Assembly: GCA_015499995.1 (NCBI GenBank)
Contig: JADNRV010000336.1
Location: 1 to 51,931, forward strand
DNA length: 51,931 nt
Source: Flammula alnicola
Taxonomy: Eukaryota > Basidiomycota > Agaricomycetes > Agaricales > Strophariaceae
Reading direction: 5' to 3'
This document shows positions 44,009-51,931 of the stretch, piece after piece. Positions within the stretch are counted from its first letter, which is position 1. Each line of letters starts with the position of its first letter. The notes below the pieces were generated by a model. The model saw only the letters and a program-made list of their open reading frames with translations. It was not told the DNA's origin and made no database searches. Made by a program: the position numbers and the translations under genes.

Positions 44009-45728
44009 TCAAGGGCGCAAAAGATCTTTGATACTCTCAAGTTCGTCTCCCACCTCGGAAAGGATATTCACAGAAAGAATTTTGGCCTGCAACTGGTTAC
44101 GCCGAGCACTGTTAAACACATGCAACTTGTTTTCATACGTGTTGTCATCGAAGTCTGAGTCTAGGACTCCCATATGGACATTGTACAGTTGCTGTTCGGT
44201 GTATGACTATGGACTGTGTTCAATGGCATGGATACGCAATCTGAATATAGACTCACAAATTTTATGGGTGGGTTGAAGTTCGAGACACATCTCGTCGAAT
44301 CTAACTCAATGTCCGATGGCTTCAACGGACGTTCATAAGCGGCGACCGGGGTCATGGGTCCCTCCCCGTGGGTGTGGACATTCCTATTGGAAACAAACCT
44401 GGCTTCCGGGGGTGGTCTGAAAAAAGTATTCGGCCCATGGGCATTGTCAATAACGGCATCAACCACCTCGACCCAAGAGGGTTTGGGTGTGCACGCGAGA
44501 GACGCCGGAGGGCCCGATGGCCCCGCCAGTCCAGCCTCGGAATCTTGATCATCAAAGGTAAGCTAGTGACAGGTACTGGGACAATGGAAGACTCACCGAA
44601 GCTCTGTTGGATATTTCCTACTCCAAACATAGCTGTGTCTTGAGAATGTGATCAGCTTAGATGCCAGAGTGTACTATATGATACCTACTGCCAGACATGT
44701 TTTCAAGGTACTGAAACCCCTTATTAACTGCCGGGTTCTTGCCCTTTGAGCCCACCTCGGAGTCAGAATCACTGCCTAATGGAGTTGTCAGTCAGCCTCG
44801 GTATGCCGACAGCTGCAGACGACATACCTAATATTGCCTCGAGCTGCTCGGCCTTCATTGAGTGCAGTAGACGTAGCTGGGAGGTGAAGCCCGAGGGCGA
44901 CCGTGGGTCGGTGACCAAGGCATTGTCGCCTGGTCCAATGTCAGGTGTGGGTGCAAATTGCAAAGTCTGACTTACCAAGCAATGCATCCGCTGATTTACG
45001 AATGTCGATAACAGGAGGGGCCTCATGTGATGATTCATCTGATTGTTGTCTGTGAGTTTGTGGAAGACTAAGTGAGGAGACGTCGTTACCAGATGAGGCC
45101 TGAACTCGGTCAACTAGTGCGAATGGCTGGCTGGCCTCGGGCTGCTGATTTGAATCAGAGTCGGACATATCAATAGCATGCCCGCCCCGAGGGATCAATG
45201 CAAAAGGCTGGCTGCATAGTATTCCCTCGGGGCCGAATTCGGCCTCTGAGCCAGATGAGACAATAATTTCTGACCGTGGGATTAGCGTAAAGGGTTGGCT
45301 GGCTATGTTGGGTACGGGTTCGCTAGCAATGTTGGGTACCGGTTTGGGGGCCTCGGCATGCGGTCTCTCGGCCCCGCCGGGTTTAAGCCCTGCTGTTGGC
45401 TCGGGCCCGGAGTCCGAGTCGAGTCAGAAGAGAGAGGGAGTGTGGAGCGCGGGTTGAGGTTGAATGGCCGGCTGGCTACACGTCCCTCGGCCCCGGTGGG
45501 CTTGACGGGCTTCTTTGGTGGTGGTATGCTTAACTTGTCCAAAGCATTGGATAAAGTCGACAAGGTTGAGCCTTCACCGGTGTTGATAATCCTGCTAGGC
45601 ATAATGTTCATGGGGTGCGAATGTTGATTGCCTGCTTGATTGCCAGCAATTTGGAGAGAAGTACTTGCGCTCTTCACAGCTGGAGACACCTCGTGTGCTG
45701 CTGAACGTCTGGAGAAATTCTTAGACAT
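44009..45728 (-). pseudogene. Gene D, KDZ2 copy (frameshifted)
   Basis: It starts at ATG 45728. The P-P-P-K-K motif and SQPF units are conserved, but after L-S-S-D-S the frame shifts (about 45420). A short duplication gives P-V-P-N-I-A-S twice. Near the C-terminus one G is missing relative to KDZ1, replacing the final tryptophan with TGA. Confidence 0.65.
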
Positions 45729-45951
45729 GGATGAGTGGAGCGTAAAGGCAAGTTGACTGATCTCGTTATCGATCAGTAGCCTTTATCAGAGCCCGGGCAG
45801 GTCACGTGACACATGTTGTGTTTGTTTGTACACGGTTGAAATTAGCAAGTTGTTTTGAGCGCTTTCTTACTACCACTACCATCTCCATCCACCGTCCTCC
45901 ACTGACATCCCATCCACTCCCAATTTGATCCCCACTCCTCCATTATACACC
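45729..45951. promoter_or_regulatory. Divergent C/D promoter of KDZ2
   Basis: It has the same layout as 31949-32176, with CACGTG at 45803-45808 inside GGTCACGTGACAC. Confidence 0.55.
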
Positions 45952-48281
45952 ATGGCGTCCACCACAATCCCACAACCCAACGTCTCTGAGGCGGACGCAC
46001 ATCGGCTGGCTGACGGATTCGAGGCGCGCGTTACGCGCTACCTCGACACGGACGACAAGGAGGGGTTCGACAGGAACCAGAAGGGGTTGTACCTTGCCCT
46101 GGTAAGTCTGAGTTTTCGTTATATTCCATTTGATAGTGACAGTGTATCCCCTAGGATGAAGCAAACAAAGCGCTGGCGGTTTACAAGCGCCCCGCGGACG
46201 AGTTTCGCCTCCTGGACTTCCTTGTCCAGGTATTTATCAAGGGCCAGGCACGACTGCCCAACGGCACCGTCAAGCTATGCGCGGACTTCGAGAAGATGAT
46301 GAGGTACAGGGAGAAGTTTGAGGAGTGGAAGGCTGTGGAGGGGCACAAGGTGTCAGGGGCGAAGTACCGAGGTGCCGCAGGCGTCGACCGGAGGGAGGAC
46401 AAGACGAGAGAGGCCACGGGTGAGGAGCAGGAGAAGGAGAGTGTGCAGAGACGAAAGGAGAGGACCGAGGGGACAGAGGTCAAGACGGCGAAGCAAAAGG
46501 GAGCCGAAGGGAATGTGCAGAAGGAGAAGGAGAGCGAGGGAAGACAGGAGAAGGACGCCGAGGTGAAGGCGAGTGGGACGGCAAAGGGGAAAGCGAAGGT
46601 GGTGGAGCCAGAGGAGTCAGAGTCGAGTGAGGAAGAGAGGGTAGGAAAGGAGAAGGACACCGAGGAGAAGGCGAGGGGGAAGGTGAAGGGGAAAGCGAAG
46701 GCGGTGGAGCCAGAGGAAGAGGAGTCGAGTGAGGAAGAGGGAGTAGCAAACGCCCACGGGCGAAGGAGGGTGCGAAGCCCCAGGGGGAAGAAGAGTCGTG
46801 GGGAGGAAGCTGAGCGGACGCCGGCACTGAGTAGAGGGAGCAAGGAGGGGAAGCCGCCGAAGGTCGACAAGCAGAAGGCGCCGAAGGTGACAAAGCGGCG
46901 GATCACATCGAAACCGACGGTGGAGAGCTCGGCCGACGAAGAGGAGGAGAAGAAGACCAAGGGCAAAGCAAGGCGAAGGCTAAGCCAAAGTCGAAGGCAA
47001 AGAGTGTCGCGGACACCGACGAGGCCAAGGGGTCAGAAGATGAGACGCCGCCACTGGAGTCCGTACAAGCACGCGCAGAGGCGAAGAAAGCGGCACAGAC
47101 CCGCTCCGAGGCCCCCCCATCCGACTGCCTCGAGCTGGAGGAAAAGTGCATCCACTGCATGAAGCACAGCCGTCGGTGCCTGTGGACGCCCGAGGCCATC
47201 AAGAAAGCGGGCCCGAAGGCTTGCTGGCAGTGCAAGGTGAGGAAGATTGGGTGCCTCCCCAATGCCCGGTCCTCGGGCCCGGTCGTCGTCGACCTCACCA
47301 CCCCTCTCGACGACCTGGCTGACTTGCTCGGCCCGCCTCCTCCCGTGCCAATGGCGTTCCAGGTGTGGGGACTGCAGGTGAGACCTCCGATGGGCCAACA
47401 ACACTGGGGGAGCTCCTCGTTGAGCTCCTTCAGACTGTTCGAACAACACAGGAGGAGAACAGGGAGTTGCGCAGGGAGATGAGGGCGGTGCAGACCACCC
47501 TCCACTCGAGGACAGCTTACGACGCCAAGGGGCAGGGTGAGCTCAAGGAGCTCATCCTCAGCCTCACAGCTGTTCGGTCAGCCCCAGCGCCATCCCCCCC
47601 GCGGCCTCAAACACCACCAAGGAAGGTGACACCTCGGGCTCAACCACCCCGCCCCCTCCCCCAGCAAAAAGGCGACACCTCGGCCTGCTACAACCCCGGC
47701 CCCCAATACACCCCCGCCCCCAAGGTGACTCCACAGCCCCAAACGCCCCTCGACCCCCACGGTCACTGAGCCCCCGCGGACACCTTCGCCTGCACCGAAG
47801 GAGTCGACACCACAGCTCCTCACCGAACCACGTCGAAAGGGTCCCCCGGTCAGCGACAGCGAAGAAGAGGGTGATATCCCCGCTGGATCGACACCACCGG
47901 CCACACCAATCCCAGCGGCCACTGCCCACTCACCTCCTCGGCCCATCACCTCTCGAAGGCCCGTTGGTGGCCCAGCGTCGAGCGCATCGAGGGCACCACA
48001 CGTCGAAGAGGATGTCGAAGAAGAGGCAGTCATCCATTCCGTGGTGGCTGACCATACGCGGAACCGCACAAAGGTAAATGCCCTCCCACCGGGGTCGATT
48101 CGAGTGAGGAGTCCGAACCAGAGGAGGTGAAGTTGAAGAAGCGCAAGGGCCGAGGGGACGGCGATGAGAATGTGGAGCAAGCGGCCCCGAAGAAGGCAAA
48201 ACCGCAACACTCGCCGGCGAAAGCAGGTCCCTCGAAGGTGAAGGGAACTATTCGGAAGCCGAAGCCGCTGCCAAGAAGGTG
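45952..48281 (+). pseudogene. Gene C, KDZ2 copy (frameshifted, internal duplication)
   Basis: It starts at ATG 45952, with the first intron after Y-L-A-L (GTAAGT...CCTAG). It preserves the segment lost in KDZ1 (Q-A-R-L-P-N-G-T-V-K-L-C-A-D-F-E-K) and reads CGA at 46368-46370. A block of about 110 bases, K-G-K-A-K-x-V-E-P-E-E...S-S-E-E-E, is present twice (46575-46645 and 46690-46745). The frame breaks near 46965 and again near 47360 and 47690. The zinc cluster (E-K-C-I-H-C...C-W-Q-C-K-V-R-K-I-G-C) and the coiled coil are readable in shifted frames. Confidence 0.68.
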
Positions 48282-48566
48282 TAGAGCGGGAAGGGAGTTT
48301 TATGTAGTCTTCTTGCCTCTCTCCTCCCCTCGGCGTACTCCCTCGGTGACCTTGCACCTTCGACGTTGGCCTCTTTTTTGTAGATTATTGACCTTGCTAC
48401 CCTGGGGGCCCGTGGCCCTTCGACCACATATGCATTTGCTGCGGGCCCCATTTTTTTTGATTGTTATATATGTTTTTTATAATGTTAATTTGATATCTTG
48501 CCTCCCCAAAGTGTGATCTAAGAAATAATTCAAGATGAATTGTGACTACGAAATACGAATAGTTTA

Positions 48567-50719
48567 CTAAGTCTTTTTGGCCCGTTTTTTGATGGGCTCC
48601 CCCTGGCCTGGACCGTGTTTCATAGCTCCCTCGGTGCCCGTATGCATTAGTCTTGGACTGTGCTTTCTGAGCTGCTGCCTCGGCTTTCGTCTTCGATCGA
48701 AGTGCGCGGGCTCTCTTGGGTGCCGGTTGATGCATTACTGGGTTCTGGGTCAATAAAATCCCGCGGTGCAACTGGTGCTCGTCTAAGTGGTGCCCGAGAC
48801 CTGTTTTGAACCGCTGGAGATGAACCTTGCAGAGTTGGACTGGAACCGAAGTCCTGGAATGGTCACCTCGGGTACCCGAGGCGTAACAAGTAGCCGGCCC
48901 CGAGGAGCTCTGCTGCAGTTGGATGCCTCGGTTTGGACCGTCCTGTCCCTCGGCCTGATGAGTCTGTGTGTCTTCACTCTGCTCATCTTGGCTATTATCC
49001 TTTCTTGTCCAGTACTCTTGTCGTTATCTACCGACATGACCTCGGGCTGCTCCCCTTCATCACTGTCATCATCTGAGCATGCAGCCCTATGTTTCTTGAA
49101 TGGTAGTTCATCTTGATCTTCCTCATCCTCGGAATCGCTGGGTGTGGCCGAAGTGAAGGTCGATTTATGCGGTTGGTTTATTGCAAAACTCTCCCTAGGA
49201 ACACTTGAACCGCGGCCCGGGGATACCATATTACGAAACAGGCCCGCGGGTAGTCAGCCTCCTCGGGCAGCTTATCTTCGCCCAAGATGCAATCAAATTG
49301 AATGCAATTTCTCCCTGTTCCTGTCGATTCCTCCATAGTTTCAGAATGTTATGCGTTTCGTTACTGACATATTTGCTGGGATCCTTCAAGGGAATGTTAC
49401 GCGGCAGGTAGATTGGCAGTACAAATTCGGTCCATGTTGGAAGGATTGCTTATATGGAACGGGCCCGTTCTTTCCTGTAGCCAGATCTACACCACGGGTA
49501 AGCTTTCAATTGTTCTATCATGTTAGTGCTCCTTACTATAATGCTTCGCCACATATGCGCGAATGATTTGTTGCCGTATGATATTTGTTTCAATGCTGTT
49601 TGAATTCCGGATTGGATCTGGCAGCCGCGGCAGGCCCGAGGGCTCGCACTTCAGATCTGCCATGGTGAAGTTGGTCACTGTTTCGCCGCGGGCGCTGTCC
49701 CTTTTTCATCGAGGCTATGTGCTTGATGTACTTCAGGTAAGCCTTCTTCATGCTTGGTATGCCGTGGGATCATATTGGGAAAATGTAGGAACTTGTCTGA
49801 CCCCGCGGTATCCGGTGGAATTCGAGTCCGCTGGAGTCGACAATGTGCCGTCGGCCACTAAACTCTGGTATCGAACCTGATTACTAGTTTAGCCTGGCTG
49901 ATAAAATAATATGGTATAGACTTACACAGAATACGACATCTTCCCCTCGTATTATAGTGGCATTCAAATGAAAATGTTCTCATTCTCATGCTTTTCCACT
50001 TCAGCTGGTCCATTTTGTGAATGAGTTTCTTGCCGTGTCGGGACGCCGTCCTGAATGATCAGTCTCGCCACCGAGGTGCAGGCACCGGATCACTCACTCG
50101 CTTGGACTTCCTTTGGAATGCCCGCGGTCTTCCATTCTTCCACCTCCCGTTCATACTCCTCTCGCTCGGCCTCCGACAATGTGTCCTTGATCGACTTCTT
50201 GGCAGTCTGGTAGTAGGGTAACCATTTCTAGTATCTTCGCTGCCACCGGACAGCCGCCTGCCTCTTCCTGGATCTCCATCTTCTTTTTCGCCTGAACCAC
50301 GGTATCAAATGTGACGTTAAGTTGAATCCTGGGATCTTCAAACCGCGCTCGGTGGCCGCATGGTTCCCAAACCAGGTGAATATTTGCTGCGGGCCGAATC
50401 AGAGTAGGTCCACGGACACCGACCGACGCTCACATATTTCTTTTTTTCCCACTCCTTTTTAATCGCGCGGTCCTTTTTCATGTTCTTTTTGTCATATCGG
50501 CCCTTCCAAGTCTCTTTGATTTCGGAACGACTGTAGTTGCAACATAGGAGGACTTTGTTTTCCGCGGGGCCCCTCGGTAACCTTCAAGGTGCGCTTTCAG
50601 TATCATCTTTTCCTTCGCAGTCCAGATCTGGGAGTCAGGAGTGTCATTGTCAACTCGAAGGCAACAGCGCCATCATCGTTCAGATTGCCAGAGGATTCGT
50701 TGGGGGTGGGTTCAGTCAT
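48567..50719 (-). pseudogene. Gene B, KDZ2 copy (frameshifted)
   Basis: It starts at ATG 50719. One base is lost near 50655, after A-V-A-F, so the frame fails early. The intron whose donor is destroyed in KDZ1 is intact here (GTAAGG...TGTAG, with CACTAAC as likely branch site; 49549 to about 49490). Other exons match KDZ1 with scattered changes. Confidence 0.65.
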
Positions 50720-51921
50720 CTTAGTTAAGAAATACGCAGCTGAGACTCTTATAAGGTGATCATGATCTCGGCTAATCCTGATTATCAATGATAATCAACG
50801 GAGGCTATGCGCCTTGAGGTTGATCAAGATAACCCACATGTTGTGCCCTGATCTTGCCGAGGTAGATCACCGGTGGCCGATCCCCATTGATGTCATATGA
50901 TGTCATTGTGCCTGATCAAGATCACACTTTATGAATTTAAGCATCGTGATCGACGGTGCCTGCCGAGCCTATTCACTAAATGACAGTTATTATTGCCAAG
51001 ATCTGCGTTTTGAGGCGACGTCATCCTCCACTGTGGCCGACGTTGAGGAAAAGATACATGAATATCTCCACCTGTTTTGCTCTCCTGGGGTCCAAATTGG
51101 ATGATGTTATATACCTGCCACCTCGGGGCCCGGTTATTTCAATTTTTACGAATATCTACACCCGGGACGAGGTTTTACTGACATCAGAAAATGTAAAACA
51201 GGAAGTCCTGAATGCCACCCCATACTTCCACGCTGGAGGAATATGTTCTTTCAACCTACTGGTTCAACTTTTCCAGGGCTAGTCCCAGCTTGAGTTTTGG
51301 CCCGGTAGAAAATGTCCTCGGTGTCTTATGACACACCTATTTCCTCCCTCACAAAGCTACTTGGGGGAAGTTTAATATATATAAAAATGGACATATACAC
51401 CTGTAAAATATTAACAGAATGAGATACTCCGGAAAGGAATCCGAGCAGTGGTTCTTGAGATATTGCTTTTTCTCTTCAGAAAAGTTGAGATCTGCACGAG
51501 GATTCTTGATTTCAGTAGTTGTTTTGTCTTTTGATCATGCTCCCAAGCTGTTATGGAAAGTCTTTTTTCATATCTTCACATGTCTGCTCAGATTTCCTTC
51601 CGGATACATCCATTTTCTTTGTATTGAGATGCTGAATATATTTTATTAAGGCAGTGAAATACAGAAAGTGAGAGGGGATCTCAAAAAAAAGAACACCACA
51701 TGTGTCTGGCATGTGGCCGGCCATCCCTCATGTCTTCCTCATGTTAGTTCTCGTGTTCCACCTCATGTTCTCCTAGTACAATTTATTTTTGAGACGTCTT
51801 AATGATGATCCGATAATGACAGGGGAATAGATAACAAGGAGGGAAACACTCAAAAGAAGGGGCGAAGAGGAATATTCTCCTCCCTCCACCATTCTTTCCC
51901 TCCCTGCTTCTGTTTCATCTC

Positions 51922-51931
51922 ATGAGCACTA
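51922..51931 (+). CDS. KDZ2 transposase, first codons only
   Basis: ATG AGC ACT matches the first codons of the KDZ1 transposase (26044 downwards). The window ends here. 50720-51921 matches the KDZ1 divergent promoter. Confidence 0.7.

Larger units (their letters stand above)
43007..51931. mobile_element. KDZ2: second KDZ element, inverted, truncated by the window
   Basis: It starts with CACATAGGACAGTATAACA inserted in repeat X and carries, in mirror order to KDZ1, genes D, C and B and the first bases of the transposase. The other half, presumably with a TET gene, lies outside. Frameshifts in genes B, C and D show that this copy is also damaged. Confidence 0.85.

Overview
The window reads as transposon-dense nuclear DNA of a mushroom-forming basidiomycete (Agaricomycetes). 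The signs are short GT-AG introns of about 45-60 bases, KDZ (Kyakuja-Dileera-Zisupton) transposase genes with their associated CxC cysteine clusters, a fungal TET/JBP dioxygenase, and an SPT5-like KOW gene. No rRNA, convincing tRNA, CRISPR array or bacterial operon is seen. No symbols are assigned because no gene has a settled name.

Layout. 1-2059: a divergent gene pair homologous to the C/D gene pair of the KDZ elements described below, probably the edge of a third, older element. 2060-3296: AT-rich DNA with no gene. 3297-9500: element K (6.2 kb), with inverted terminal repeats full of GTCCATGGAC-type words, a CxC5/CxC6 protein and a second low-complexity protein. 9501-9919: spacer holding the last exon of an SPT5-like gene. 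9920-15797: element W (5.9 kb), with about 730-base inverted terminal repeats and no recognisable transposase. 15816-16991: the middle of the SPT5-like gene. About 17,000-36,780: nested insertion block. 36789-37997: the N-terminal part of the same SPT5-like gene. 38480-41087: unrecognised gene E, ended by an LTR-like repeat. 41088-43006: truncated LTR-like repeat X, copy 2. 43007-51931: a second KDZ element (KDZ2), inverted relative to the first and running off the window.

The best-preserved structure is KDZ1 (18082-34779, 16.7 kb). It has about 500-base inverted terminal repeats starting CACATAGGACAGTGTAACA and a 7-base target duplication TTCAGAG. Its genes, left to right, are a TET/JBP-type 2-oxoglutarate/Fe(II) dioxygenase (+), gene A (-), the KDZ transposase with CxC2 domain (-), gene B (+), gene C (-, Zn2Cys6-like cluster plus coiled coil) and gene D (+, SQPF repeats next to SUMO-interaction-like acidic patches). 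Transposase/B and C/D are divergent pairs. The C/D promoters carry CACGTG, as does the pair at the left edge of the window.

Comparing KDZ1 with KDZ2 shows decay in both: frameshifts, one lost splice donor, and in-frame TGA stops that fit CGA-to-TGA change. One of these stops is proved by the sister copy, which still reads CGA. This is what methylcytosine decay would leave in an element that itself carries a predicted methylcytosine oxidase.
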